Source: Oscarella lobularis (lineage: Eukaryota > Porifera > Homoscleromorpha > Homosclerophorida > Oscarellidae). From it: 64,000 bases of DNA. Within the stretch, counting starts at the first letter, position 1; each line of letters begins with the position of its first letter. Location of the stretch: positions 1,612,001 to 1,676,000 of the forward strand of contig NC_089191.1 in the NCBI RefSeq assembly GCF_947507565.1, in the 5' to 3' direction. Shown here piece by piece: positions 1-10,875 of this stretch. Both the position numbers and the translations under genes were made by a program. The notes under the pieces are model-generated. The model had not been told where the DNA came from. It searched no databases and saw nothing but the letters and a program-made list of their open reading frames with translations.

Positions 1-415
1 GACAGACTTACACTAGGAGCCTGTTCTAATGCTACTGGAAGTGTTAAATTGCCTCTGCTTCTAATAGGAAAATCTAAGAAGGCAAGGTGCTTTGCAAAAG
101 TTGACATGAATCTGCTACCGTTTTTATATCACCGTCAGCGCAACGCTTGGATCGATTCCCAACTTTTTAATTAAGCATTGGTTTCATACAGCTTTTGTTC
201 CAGACGTGCAGGAACAGCTCCATTTCCTAGACATGGAACCAAAAGCGTTATTACTGCTCGATAACTGCTCTGCACACCCTGACGGCAAAGAACTGGTTTC
301 TGACGACAGCCAAGTACGTGCAATGTTTTTGCCACCCAATGTCACGGCCTTGATACAACCTATGGATCAGGTTGTTTTGTTGGCGATCAAACAACAAAAA
401 AACAAGTTTTAGTTT
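1..415 (+). pseudogene. pogo/Tigger-type DDE_1 transposase, C-terminal catalytic fragment
   Basis: The translation carries the family core. First comes a 'TLGACSNATGSVKLPLLLIGK' type stretch (bases ~10-70), then 'RQRNAWID', then 'ALLLLDNCSAHP' containing the second catalytic Asp (~245-285), then 'LPPNVTALIQPMDQ' (~330-370). The frame changes near 167-172, where a TAA follows 'SQLFN' and the homologous reading resumes at 'WFHTAF'. Similarity fades after ~415. The window edge cuts the N-terminus. In the family this is a cut-and-paste transposase of the Tc1/mariner-pogo clade acting in the nucleus. This copy is broken by frameshift and truncation. A second copy lies at 9495-12110. Confidence 0.85.
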
Positions 416-629
416 GGAAAAATTGCTCGGTGTGCGAACACGAAATTGTACAAATAGAGGCGACTCAGCAGCCATGAACACCGAGGCTCGCACACCTTTG
501 AAAAGCAACAAGTTAGCGAAAAGAGTTACAGCTTCCGTAGTCAACGCTTCTTTTCTCGACTGCGTCACCCACCGTAAAGTAATCCTATGCGTGCTAACGT
601 CTTTGGGAACGATCTTTAGACTGTTAAAT

Positions 630-880
630 ATACGGGCTACTACGCAACATGTTAGGCATGCACATCTGAAGTTTATTTTTTTGAACCCATGTATTTTGTG
701 GCAATCGTTATTTGGATTTAACACAAAGATACGGGCTACCTTGTTCTTGAGAAAAGTAGGAATGTACACTGTGACCAATTTTTCTCAATTCCCCAATTGC
801 TGTTTAATTGTTAATTAATTAAAACAATAAAACTCTATTGTCTGCATATGCACAACACTAAAAAAATAGAAAGACCCCTA
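630..880 (+). repeat. diverged stray unit of the ~260-bp repeat at 2600-3700
   Basis: The stretch '..gagaaaagtagg' followed by an AT-rich '..attaaaacaataaa' section and then '..agaccccta' matches the tandem array at 2600-3700 in the same order. It is more diverged than the array units. Bases 416-630 hold no recognisable gene; the open frames there are shadows of the decayed Tigger end. Confidence 0.55.
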
Positions 881-1031
881 CTAACAGAAGATCTGGATCT
901 TTGCTACTCCCGTTGAAGCACAGTTAAAAACGAACAGCTTTCTTCCCCGGAGGAGGATTGTACGGGCATCTGTTACTTCACGCTTTGCACGCGTGACATG
1001 TCGAGGGGGCAGTATACGCTTGGCCGTACAG

Positions 1032-1039
1032 TATAAAAG
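1032..1039 (+). promoter_or_regulatory. TATA box
   Basis: TATAAAAG lies 39-46 bp upstream of the first ATG of the RING-finger gene. The spacing would give a transcription start around 1062-1070 and a very short 5' UTR. Confidence 0.5.
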
Positions 1040-1077
1040 ACACGTCAGTGCGGATTGTCATAAGTTCGTATCAAATC

Positions 1078-1588
1078 ATGCCGTGTGCTATCTGCCTCGT
1101 TGATGTTCCGACGTCCGGCCGAAATGGCCTACAGATTTGTCGCCAGTGTGGACATCGACTGCATCGTTCGTGTTGGAGTCGCTGGCGCATAGCAAATGTC
1201 TCGCGTAAATCGTTCGGTTGTCCGAACTGTAAAAATCAAACCGGTATATTACTAAGCATACAAATTGTCAGGATACAGCTTTTTTCTGGTTAGATGCTTT
1301 CGATGACATCGAAGACTCGGCGGAGTCGTACGAGATGAAGGCGACATATTGCCCTGCCGGAAGCGACGACGTGTGCGAAAGGATCGTCGACCGCGTCTAC
1401 CAAACCGGCGTCGTGAGGAGTTATCGTCGTGTCGTTCGAGACATGACAACGGCACTAGAGAACCTGCGCAAAGAAATTCGGCAAATGGAAGACGACCTCA
1501 GGGTCAGCAAGGTACGCGCCCAGTATTACGAGGTGCTGTCTTTTTGCGCGTGTAGCGAACTTCTGTTTTTGGCCAGTGTCATTGTTAA
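1078..1588 (+). CDS. small RING-finger protein with charged C-terminal helix (2-3 exons)
   Basis: The start MPCAIC at 1078 is chosen because the zinc motif begins at once and a TATA box lies just upstream. Exon 1 (1078-1243) reads CAIC, then ICRQCGHRLHRSCW, then CPNC, which is a RING/PHD-type set of Cys/His ligands. Intron 1 (1244-1293, 50 bp, GTATAT..TTAG, phase 1) joins to AFDDIEDSAESYE and a charged helical stretch (ENLRKEIRQMEDDLRVSK). A second short intron (about 1533-1576) would give a stop at 1586-1588, just before AATAAA. Alternatively exon 2 ends at the AAG|GTACGC donor (1511). RING domains usually act as E3 ubiquitin ligases; that role is inference here. Small intron-poor RING genes also occur inside mobile elements. 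Confidence 0.6.
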
Positions 1589-1604
1589 TTTGTTATTTTG
1601 TCAA

Positions 1605-1610
1605 AATAAA
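1605..1610 (+). terminator. polyadenylation signal AATAAA
   Basis: AATAAA lies 17 bp after the proposed stop of the RING-finger gene, followed by AT-rich sequence. Confidence 0.4.
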
Positions 1611-1976
1611 GCAAAGATTAATTGCATTCTTGTGCGTTCGCTGGGAGGAAGAACGGGGTCCCGGAAGTTTCCGCCTTCGAGCATGGGCTGCGATCGCGAT
1701 GCAGCCGATGTTTGTAGACGATCAAGCCGCGGACTGAACACAACTGACGTTTATAGCAAACTTCTCTAATATCCAGACGCATCTGCTTTGTCTTTCGCGA
1801 TGGTTGTCGAACGTAAAACGTTGAAAGCTGTATTGCTGCATGTGCGTGGGCAAGGGTTGGGAGCGGGGGAATTCCCCCGAAGCCACATCAAAAGGAGAGA
1901 CAAATTTAGCCTCTTTGTTACAAGCAATCATTCATTTGTGTGTATTCGACGGTGAAGTACGTCAGAAGTCTTCAAA

Positions 1977-2337
1977 GTGAACGGCAGTACATTGAACTTC
2001 GGTGACTTATCTACCGAGGAATTGACCGAAAGAGCGGAAGCGGCATTCGCACGCCGCGTTTTCGACCCAACGCAGTTTTGCCCGTTACCTGTCCTGTGTG
2101 ACGAATACACAGACAGGCGGAACGATCGCAAGAGACGAAAAGGCGGCGCCGGAGCAGAAGGACTACCTAGAAATTCTTGAGGAGAAGGAGCGCCAATTCC
2201 AAGCCATCCTCCGGTCGCGATTCGAGCAAGCGCGAAAGGAACTCACAGAAGAGGAAGAAAGGTTGAGAGACTTGGAAGAATGGCCGTCTTCAAAGAGGAA
2301 ATTGAAAATCTGCGCGGACACAGGAGAACGACCCTGA
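1977..2337 (+). CDS. unrecognised coiled-coil coding segment
   Basis: Two overlapping frames look coding. Frame one (1977-~2100) reads an acidic stretch with 'STEELTERAEAAFARRVFDP'. Frame two (~2100-2337) reads 'YLEILEEKERQFQAILRSRF' and 'ARKELTEEEERLRDLEE', strongly coiled-coil, with a stop at 2335-2337. They need an intron or a 1-2 base indel near 2085-2110. No domain is recognised. It may be a further exon of the RING gene or a second small gene. A candidate AATAAA lies near 2541. Confidence 0.4.
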
Positions 2338-2599
2338 CTGGCTGAATTTTTTCGTTCTTGTCTTTTTGATTTTTTATAGAAAGGAGGATTGATAAATTGT
2401 ATTGTTTTATCGCATAAATTGAATATCATTTGTCTCGAAAAAGGGTGCCAGGAGAGAAATTAGCAATGGAACCTCGAATACGATGAAGCGATCGAGACGA
2501 ATTTTTTATAATAATGAATATCATGCTTTGAAAGCAAAGCGTAAATAAATCAAATTTTCGACATAAAACGTTCCTGTAAGTTAATAAGTGACACACTCA

Positions 2600-3700
2600 C
2601 GTTTTAGTGAATGAAGTCCCGTACATCCGGAATGGGTAAACTGTGTTTCAAAGAAATTCGACGAAAATGGCTGTACCCAACGCGGATATACGGGCTCTCT
2701 TGCTTTTGAGAAAAGTAAACATGCACACTGCAGTTTATTTTTTTGAATCCACCATTTCTTGCGCAATTATTATTTGACAACTGCTGTCTAATTGTTTATT
2801 TATTAAAACAACGAAATATCTACTGTCTATGTATAAAAACAAAAGAGGCCCCCAAAAGAGTGTTTGTGGGGTTTTCTCTGTGAGTCCTGTACATCCGACT
2901 TGGGTAAAAGGTTTTTTGAAGAAAATCGACGAAAATCGCTTCACCCAACACAAATATACGTGCTCTTTTGTTCCTGAGAAAAGTAGGCATGCGCACTGTA
3001 GTTTATTTTTCTGAATTTACCAATTTTGGCGCAATCGTTATTTCGCAACTACTGTCTAATTCTTTATTTATTAAAACAACGAAATTTCTACTCTCTATGT
3101 ATAAAAGGGCTTCAAAAAAGTATTTGTGGTGTTTTCTCTGTGAGTCCCGTACGTCTGGCTTGGGTAAACGGTTTTTCAAAAAAATTGACAAAATCGCTTT
3201 CCCAACACGGATATACGGACTCTTTTCTTCTCGAAAAAGTAGGCATTCGCACTGAAGTTCATTATTCTGAATCCATCAATTTCGTTGCAATCGTTATTTG
3301 GAAACAGAATAGTTTTTTTTACGTGAGTCCCGTACATCCGGATGGCTTGGGTAAACGGTTTTTTGAAGAAAATCGACGAAAATCGCTTCAGTCAGCACGG
3401 ATATACTGGCTCTTTTTTCCTGAGAAAAGTAGGAATGCGCACTGCAGTTTATTTTTCCTAATCCACCAATTTTGTAGTAATCTGTATTTAAACAAAGTTG
3501 TTAATTTCTTTATTTATTAAAACAATGAATTCTGTAGTATCTTGGATAGAACTAGAAAACATAGAAAGGGTGCCCCGAAAGAGAAAATCAGTCTTTCCTT
3601 TACGTTTTCCTAAAATTCCCGTACGTTCGGCTTAGATGAATGCTTTTCGAAAAACATGGAGAAAATCCCGTTATCCGATACCGCTATAAGGAGCTAGGCA
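2600..3700 (+). repeat. tandem array of a ~260-bp unit (about 4 copies)
   Basis: The landmark 'gagaaaagtag.catgcgcactg' recurs at about 2706, 2974, 3233 and 3421 (steps 268, 259 and 188). Around it recur 'gtgagtcccgtacatccg' and 'attaaaacaacgaaat'. The last unit at 3530-3700 is diverged. No transposase or RT is seen, so it is a satellite-like or non-autonomous repeat. The many ~60-aa open frames here follow from the repeat. Confidence 0.8.
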
Positions 3701-4620
3701 CACTTGTACACTACAACGTTGTTTAGTTTAAAGAAATTATGAAATCAAAATAATTGTTTAAATGAAAAATGACAATTGTAGAGTAATTGCGTTGAAGGTG
3801 GCGGGGATCATAATGCACCCACCGCCATGTCTCTGAAATTCTTGTCAGAATACGTATTCGACGCTGGAAATAAGTTGCGTCAGCGAAAATGTCTGTTTGC
3901 GTTTCCCACGTTGAGTTTTGCCCTATTCTGTTTAGATATTCATTTTAGCCGCCAATAAACGAATAGTCTGTTGGAGCAGCAAATAAGTGAGCATTGCGGC
4001 GCATAAACTCGGCTACATCATGTCGAATTGACAAGTGCTGACAGTGATGTTCATAAATAACCACAAAATCTCATCAAAAAAGCAGTTTCCGTCACCAGCG
4101 ATTTTTGAGATTTGACGATTTTTGCTTGCAAGAAAAGCTATGAGATGTTTTCAAATCGACGTCGTATTTTTGAATGGTAAATGTGGTAGCTGCTTTTTTT
4201 GCTTTAACTTTAGCCGTTGGTTCTGGTGGTAGAACTTCTCGCTCCTCACGTAGACGTTGAAATTTTGTGAATCGCTGATTTTTGTAAAGCAGTGTGTCGA
4301 TAAAAGTGCCATAATTCGACTTAAGAAGTCGGCAGCACAGAACCCTGTTTGGGAAACTGTCGTCGAAAGTTACGCCTCGCACCAGAAGAAGTCGATAGCA
4401 GTCCCGTCCCTAAGTGACGAAAATGAACACAAGGAGAAGGACAATGCGTAGCTATATTAGGAGATACAAGTATTTACGTCAATTAAATACTAAGTCACTT
4501 TCGAAGACATTTTGTCTTCTAAGTGCACTTGCTTCTAGAACGCTTGTACTTCTCTATCAGTGGCGACGCCAAAGTAAACCCTCTAATAGCTAATAGCTGT
4601 CCATAGTCGAGTCATTTCTT
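3701..4620. other. no recognisable gene
   Basis: AT-rich spacer. One minus-strand frame (4382-4092, 'EEREVLPPEPTAKVKAKKAATT') has slightly protein-like composition, but no motif, splice signals or neighbours support it. Confidence 0.3.
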
Positions 4621-5402
4621 TTAGCAGATATATTGCACTGTCTTAATCGGCCACGCAGGACGAGAGCGAGGTCCACTGTTGTTGCAGCAGCTCGTTGGAG
4701 ATGAGAGCTTGAACAATTTTTGCATTTCTACGACTGTCCGCTGATGCAGTCTCAATCCGTTTTTGAAGGAGACTCCAAACAAGTTTTCCATTGTAACAAA
4801 AAGTTCAAAATACTCGTTGCTGACGCAAAAGAGTCCGCCTCTGTTCCTCATATCCAGCCATCTTGCGCTGTAATCGTCGATGCTTGAAAAAGCATAGGCA
4901 TGATCATGTTCAGTTGACGGACGATAGCGATCGGTGTCAATATCATCCATGTCGACGACTAGGCCTCTCAGGCAAGAGCAGAATGAGTCAGCTCTTTCCG
5001 TTTTAACGCCTGAATATTTCTTTAGCAGCTTCCTAGGAAGAAACCCTGCAGCATCGCCCAGAGCATTCATCTCATTGTCTGTCAACGTCCCTCTTTCTTC
5101 CATCGACATCTCGTAATTGCCCGGCTGTCTACACTGCCTAATAATGCAAAGGTATCAAAAATCTTTTGATTCGCTGCTTGCAAAAGTAGTCGGTCTCGGA
5201 ACGGTACTTTAGCTGCCAAATAAATGTCAATCCAGATTAAGTGAAGTCGAGACATTCGGAGACTTTCGAATGACGAAATGGCATCTTCTCGCCTTTTTGC
5301 TCTTGATCGAAACTTTTTTGTGCTGTTGAAGCAGCCAAGGATGAACATTTGGAGATTATGGACCGATTTTCTAACGGATTCCTCCGAAATGTGCTGCAAC
5401 AA
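4621..5402 (-). pseudogene. transposon-associated protein remnant, C-terminal part
   Basis: Two minus-strand frames join with a shift near 5085-5110. Upstream: '..SSFESLRMSRLHLIWIDIYLA..'. Downstream: '..TLTDNEMNALGDAAGFLPRKLLKKY..' then 'RWLDMRNRGGLFCVSNEYF'. The 'AGFLPRKLLKKY ... NRGGL' pattern resembles the C-terminal region of large transposon-encoded proteins (P-element/THAP9-like and related). This assignment is from memory and uncertain. The minus-strand frame between the two blocks has stops, so this is a decayed copy or needs an unseen intron. Confidence 0.35.
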
Positions 5403-6660
5403 TATCTTTGTGTCTTCACGAAGAAGTTCAAGCCGCGGAGCATTCCGATCGATAACCTATCTAATCCAAAGCGCTCCGAAACGGATCCATACCGTGTTCA
5501 TCAGTCATGGGCACCCGAAAACGGTCACGTGATAGGGAAGTTTTCTATCCCTCCTTTTCCTCTATCTATGGTGCTGACACCTACGCCTTCTTTCTTCGAG
5601 CAGCGTTTTTTCTATTTGCTGATCTACTTGGTCGTTTTAAACAGGCGCAGCGACGGCCGAAAATTGATCAAATTTGTTCTGGAATTACGCCAAGGCACGG
5701 ACAGGAATTTTTTAGCACAGAAAACGACGAGGAAGCGAACAAAATAAATAAGTGCAAGTAAGGGAATGGTGAACTTGGACAGCGTAACCCATGACAAATA
5801 TTTCTCTGACCAATATGTACTAGAAGCAGTCTTTGCTCAAAAAAAAGCATCGAACAATAACAAAACTTCCGTCAAGATTTTCTCTTTATCTCATTCGTCC
5901 ATGCAGCATTTAATGTCGAATAACGTGTTGTACTCGTGCAAACAGAGCCACGGGGAAAAGTTCAAAGAGGTACTTTTCTCAAGCGGGAATTCATTTTTTG
6001 AACACCAGCAGTGTTTTGAAGTACTGCCGCAAGTGAGCTACAGCTATATTTAATCTCTGCGGTAGTAATTAGTCAAGAAATATCTCTTTATTAGCAGCGT
6101 TTGACTTGAGACCAGTAGAATCCAAAAGCATTTCACGCGTTCTAATTAGGTTGTAAAATCTGCTAGGGATTGAATGCTAAAACCGGTAGAACCCACCAAC
6201 CGGTGGAACATTTCAAAAGGAAAACGTCGTCCAGCTCAACTTCTTCTTTTGTCATGGTTTCACGTTGACCATCGGACAAAGGGAGGAGTGAAGCGAGGGA
6301 TCAAAGCAAAGGGTAAACGATTTTTTCCTTTGCCATGATATACGCGCACGCCATGTGTTGATTATTTGATCACGAGACCATTCTAGACCAATGAACGCAG
6401 ATTTGTATGAACATTCTGACTCAGAGCCGTAAATAGAGACTAATGAAGAGCGCTAATTAATCTATGATAATATCGATTGATGACGATCACTTCCTCATTT
6501 GCTTACAATCCATTGAACAGTTTTTGCGCGTCAACTTCCATGGTTTCGAGGTGACGTCGCCGTAAACTTGCCACACAACCGGCCACACAACACAGGCGAA
6601 ATTTTCCTGCGATACGCGCTGGCGTTTCGCCTCGAATCGAAGTGCGGCTTTCGGATCGCT
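5403..6660. other. no recognisable gene
   Basis: Plus-strand frames at 5349-5761 run through basic sequence ('MGTRKRSRDREV', 'RTKR') without a known motif. The rest is AT-rich with no open frame of interest. Confidence 0.3.
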
Positions 6661-6663
6661 GAC

Positions 6664-7239
6664 TTATTGCCTTCTATTACAATTGCCCACGTGAAAAACG
6701 TCCCATCCAGAGTATAATATTATCACAGAAAATGAGTAAGAACACGGAAGGAGATAGCGCAACGGCGCCCAGAAGAATCGTTTTATGTGCAAAGGCGCGC
6801 AGAGAAAAAACGACGCAAGGGCGCCCAGCGCAACGGCGCCTGCGAAAGTTACGTCACGCGCTTGGAGCGCCTGGCGTTGTTTTCGGCGCGCTGGAGCGTC
6901 GTTGAACGTAGCGTCATCCAGACAAGAGGGGTTGTTTTTTGGGAGCCCTCTCGGCGGCAGCGTGAGCTTCGGCGGGGGGGAGTCCCTTTGTCGGCTAACT
7001 GCGGCAGAGGGGGTCTTCTTGTCCGCTTTACCTCCGGCGTTACCTGCGGTGGAGAGGGGTCCTTTGTCGACTTTCCCGTCGGCGGTAGCGTTAACGGCGG
7101 AGGGCTGAAAGTATGCAGTCCTCAGGACGGGAGTGTTGAGAGAAACACTTGAAAATCCACAATTCTCTGTAATGCAACCTGGTACAGGATTTTTTTCATG
7201 GAGCCTGACGCCGTGCTCTGCGATGTCTTGACAGCACAT
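6664..7239. repeat. GC-rich imperfect repeat block
   Basis: G+C is much higher than in the flanks. Short imperfect repeats of the type 'gcggcag/gcggtagc..gcggagggg' and 'ctttgtcgac/cttgtccgc' recur at intervals of about 45-55 bp between 6940 and 7110. Both strands are open by composition (191 aa on minus, 121 aa on plus), so neither frame is convincing. The minus frame has a hydrophobic stretch (FAGAVALGALASFFLCAPL) but no family is recognised. Confidence 0.35.
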
Positions 7240-7867
7240 TGATTCTCTTTGCTGCGGCAGTACAGCGCAATGGCCACGCGTAGTCTAATTATTATAGCAA
7301 GTGTGTACACTATCTTGGAGCATCCCCTCTATTACACAGTAAATGAAAATCGTGAAAATACGCAAATAATAGGTACATCTTAGGTTCGTACAACGTTTGT
7401 GCCTCAAGCATTTGCCGAGGAATTGATGGACCTTTGTCGAAAAGTTCTATCTAATCGGTGTGACAGTAGAAAAACATGTCTACGCGATCTTCTCAATATC
7501 TATGCAATCTTTCCAATATATTTTGATTTCTATACCAAAAAGCCATCAAGACGACCAGTTTCTGTACCTTCTGCACGCTTTTCCTCTTAAATGCTAATGA
7601 GTGTCTCAGTGTTCTTTAGATAATTCCGGATTCACTGACATCCACTATATTTCTGCATGCCACAACAGAGAAACGGCTGCAGCTATCGTTCCTCGCATCG
7701 CTCGCGAGCGGAAGCATCTTTTATGAGGAAATTCAACTACTTAGGCTGCATTATTTTGTTTACTCTGCAGAATCCAAAGAAAAAAGTATCGGAGTTAGGG
7801 GAGGCGATAAAATACTTTTAATTGACATGAGGTTTCGTCGTTAAAAGAGCGTAATTTTAATTTTAAG

Positions 7868-8399
7868 ATTCGGAGCTCAATGTTGCCGACAGCAAACAAC
7901 TCAAGCAGGCTGTCGCCGATTCGAGGCGCGAGCGAGAAGCCGGTAAACCAGCTTTTTCAATTCAGTATGATTTACAACTATATAAGTTTTTTTCAAGATT
8001 TAAAATGCGTAGACGACCTTCAGGGCGAGGTCCGCCGGCTTGTGAACAAAGTCAAAAAGGATATCGCCGAATTGAAGCCCGAGCGAGAAGCCGGTATTCT
8101 AGCTTTTTTAATTCAGCATGATTTAAAACTTTATACAAGTTTTTTTCAAGATTTGAAATTGCGCGAACGACCTTCAGGGCGAGGTCTGCCGGCTTGTGCA
8201 CAAAGTCAAAAGATATCGCCGAATTGAGGCGCGAGTGACAAGCCGGTATTCCAGCTTTATAATTCAGCATTATTAGAACTTTATATTTATATGAGTTTTT
8301 TCAAGATTTGAAAAGCGCGGACCAGGCGCGGACGACCTTTGACGCGAAGTTCTTTTGTTTTCTAACGACAACAAACGACTCCAACAGGCCGTCGACAAA
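7868..8399 (+). CDS. 3' end of a gene with tandemly duplicated coiled-coil exons
   Basis: Exon A (7868-7942) reads 'ELNVADSKQLKQAVADSRRE'. Exon B (7998-8093, 96 bp) reads 'LQGEVRRLVNKVKKDIAELK'. Both are flanked by ..AAG| acceptors and |GTAAAC or |GTATTC donors. Both are phase 1 at each end, so they can be duplicated without shifting the frame. A second copy of exon B (8151 onward) has a 1-bp insertion, a 2-bp deletion and a TGA, so it is dead. A last exon from 8306 ends in 'NDNKRLQQAVDK' and a stop, repeating the exon A motif. The unit period is ~153-155 bp. No partner domain is visible upstream, so the protein is unidentified. It could be skipped or constitutive coiled-coil padding. Confidence 0.5.
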
Positions 8400-9100
8400 T
8401 AATAATGAAAAGAAACTGTAACTTTCATCTTTTCATCTTCACATTGTCTTTTCCCACATTGCCTTTGCCTAATCTAGGTATCTCTTTTGCAATGATATGG
8501 CACAATGTCGGCAGATTGGAGTTTAACAATAAGAAGTGGTGGCCGAAAAACGGAAAGAGTGGTAGCCATACGTGTGAAGTAAAACATACACGGCTTTGAC
8601 AAGAAGAAAATCCTCAACGTCCATTGTTCCGCGAAAAGGCATTTTTCCTGGTGATAAAATTCTTTGTTCAGACGATGCTGCTTGGAGAACTGCATTAGTC
8701 GAGTTCAGGCTATCGGCCTTAATTAACATCAAACCCTCTTTTGACGACTCCTCTTTGGTCGGTTTAAGAAGCGACAAAGGCGACGCGAAGTTCACCACAA
8801 GGGCCAGGTATACGAAAGAATCGCTGCGGTTCCTTGCACTTGCACTTGGTTTGTAGATTCTCTTTTACTTCTAGACAATAATTAAACTCGGGAGTTTTTA
8901 TAGGTACAAAATTAATGGACTGCTGTATTCAGATGCTGTTTATGGTTGCTGCAATCGATATTTGTAGTAGAATTTTGCAATCGAATCTAATCAATTGCTG
9001 TGATCGATTGCTGTAATCGCCTTCTGTAATTGATTGTCCAAATCAATTGCTGCGAATGTTTTTGAAGTTGTCTGGCGACTGCAGCAGGCGATCGATTAAG
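8400..9100. other. no recognisable gene
   Basis: Overlapping frames of similar length occur on both strands at 8474-8856 and no motif separates them. 8960-9070 has short 'caatcgattgctgtaatcg' repeats. Confidence 0.3.
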
Positions 9101-9109
9101 GAGCTAGGC

Positions 9110-9490
9110 AGTGATAATTTCATTTTACGCATGTCAAAGATTCGGTATGTCGGAACTCACATGGTTCCATACATTGCCAAATATTTTCTTGAGAGGGTTT
9201 GATATTAACTATTATATACTCTTTAAAGTAAGAGAGAGGGGTGCCACAAACAAAGAAAAAGTTTTATTCGAATTGCACAAGTAGTTTAGGAGATTGGCTA
9301 TGATGTTCTCAACTCATGTCAAGGATTGGATCTGCTAAACTCACATTGTTCCTTGAGAATCGCCTAATGTATCCTTAACCGCTAAAGATATCATCTCACA
9401 TAATAAGGGAGAAGGGTGCTACTATCTGAAGGAAAAGTTTCATTGGAATAGCGAAAGTAGTTAAGAGCTTCGAAAAGATGTTCTCAAATC
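9110..9490 (+). repeat. degenerate ~180-bp tandem repeat
   Basis: Three diverged units are marked by 'catgtcaaagattcggtatg', 'catgtcaaggattggatctg' and 'catatgtcaatgatttggc' at about 9128, 9317 and 9490. Each is followed by 'aactcacat.gttcc' and a later 'aaaagttt.attggaat' block. The array runs into the Tigger remnant. Confidence 0.55.
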
Positions 9491-9494
9491 ACAT

Positions 9495-9866
9495 ATGTCA
9501 ATGATTTGGCAGCTACGGAAGTTCATTGTGTCTTTCCTTGAATTTACCGTTGGCGAAGGTCTTTCTCTTGACCAAATGTTCATTTTTGATGAAACCGGGT
9601 TATACTACCGGTATTGCCTTTTGCCCAAAACAAATGTATTCGCAGCATTCAAAATTACCGCGGATGGCCGAAAAAGGTCGCAAGACCGAGTGACTCCTGG
9701 CGCTTGTTCAAACGTGTCTGGAAGTGTCAAGTTGTTTCTTTTAATGATTGGCAAATCATCGCACCATCGTTGTTTCAAGGGTATTAATACGTCGATGCTT
9801 CCGTTTATTTATGTTGGCCAGCGTAACGCATAGAGAGACACGAAAATATTCACGCAATGGTTTTAC
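9495..9866 (+). pseudogene. pogo/Tigger DDE_1 transposase, 5' half of an interrupted copy
   Basis: The translation gives 'MFIFDETGLYYR' with the first catalytic Asp, 'TADGRKRSQDRVTPGACSN', 'VKLFLLMIGKSSHHRCFKGI' and 'YVGQRNA', matching the fragment at 1-415. A TAG follows 'GQRNA', after which the frame continues 'RDTKIFTQWF' up to the insertion point. The other half resumes at 11896. The catalytic core is split by the 2.0-kb TIR element. Confidence 0.85.
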
Positions 9867-9952
9867 TACGGTGGCCCACAAGGGTCACGCAAAGTACAAG
9901 TTACAATATACAAGTTACAGGTTACATGTCGCACGTGCATGTTGCATGTTAC

Positions 9953-10110
9953 AGGTTACAAGTTACAAGTTGCAAGTTGCAAGTTGCAAGTTGCAAGTTG
10001 CAAGTTACAAGTTGCAAGTTGCAAGTTGCAAGTTGCAAGTTGCAGGTTACATGTTACAGGTTGCAAGTTGCAAGTTGCAAGTTGCAGGTTGCATGTTGCA
10101 TGTTGAAAGT
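9953..10110 (+). repeat. 7-bp tandem repeat (CAAGTTG)n, left array
   Basis: Nearly perfect 7-bp periodicity, with the CAAGTTA variant near the terminal repeat. The repeat makes all frames open and yields spurious 'KLQVASC' proteins. Confidence 0.95.
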
Positions 10111-10399
10111 GGAGCCAAACAGTCATTCGATTTTGGAGTTTTTCAGCAGAAATCTCTTTGAACTATTCTTGCAATTTAGTTAATCTGTTTATACTAAAGT
10201 TAAGTTAGACTAAAGTTTCTTAGATGTCCAAAGAAAATCCAATTTTGGTTGTAATCAGAAGTGTTCAATGGCATTCCGCTAAAAGCTGAAATGATCCTAG
10301 TGTCGTAGGACCTACTGAAAAGCCATGTAAAATGACTTTAATCTCAGCCACTTTTGCTTTTGCAAATGAAAGTCTTTGCGAAAACGTTTCTGTATGCGC

Positions 10400-10604
10400 G
10401 CGGGTCGCATGATTTTCCGAAAGTGTTCAGTGTAGCAGCTTCATGCAAGTGCAGTACACAGTCTCGACAACAATATCTGCAAATAGTGATCCTTATGTTA
10501 TATATTCCGTTGAACAAAACGGACACTCTACAGCTAAGTCTAGAACTTCTTTCATTGGCATCTAAAGTAACTGTTCGGGGTCAATATTGCGGCTATGTAA
10601 AAAT
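10400..10604 (+). repeat. dispersed ~205-bp repeat, copy 1
   Basis: Matches the reverse complement of 59385-59595 at roughly 90 percent by eye over the whole length, for example 'tgttcagtgtagcagcttca' and 'tctagaacttctttcattgg'. It sits inside the TIR element between repeat arrays. No coding capacity is recognised. Confidence 0.85.
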
Positions 10605-10875
10605 GCAACTTGCAACATGCACTATGCAACATGCGCCATGCATCTTACAACTTGTAACTTGCAACTTGCAACGTGACACTTGGAAAATGCAACATGTAAC
10701 ATGCAACATGCAACGTGCAACTTGTGACATGCACATGTAACTTTCAACTTGCAACGTGCAACTTGTGACATGCACTTGTAACTTGCAACTTGCAACGTGC
10801 AACTTGTGACATGCACTTGTAACTTGCAACTTGCAACGTGCAAGTTGTAACTCGTGAGATGCAACATTGAACATG
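10603..10875 (-). repeat. 7-bp repeat array, inverted orientation (GCAACTT)n
   Basis: Same 7-bp unit as the left array but on the other strand. A longer ~50-bp super-repeat ('acatgcacttgtaacttgca..') recurs two to three times near 10730-10840. Confidence 0.9.

Noticed and set aside
2829-3520. Multiple 60-164 aa frames with similar sequences
   Set aside because: Products of the ~260-bp tandem repeat; similarity among them reflects the repeat, not a protein family.
6664-7239. 191-aa minus-strand frame with a hydrophobic segment
   Set aside because: Equally open on the other strand in a GC-rich repeat block; no homology recognised and no splice or promoter context.
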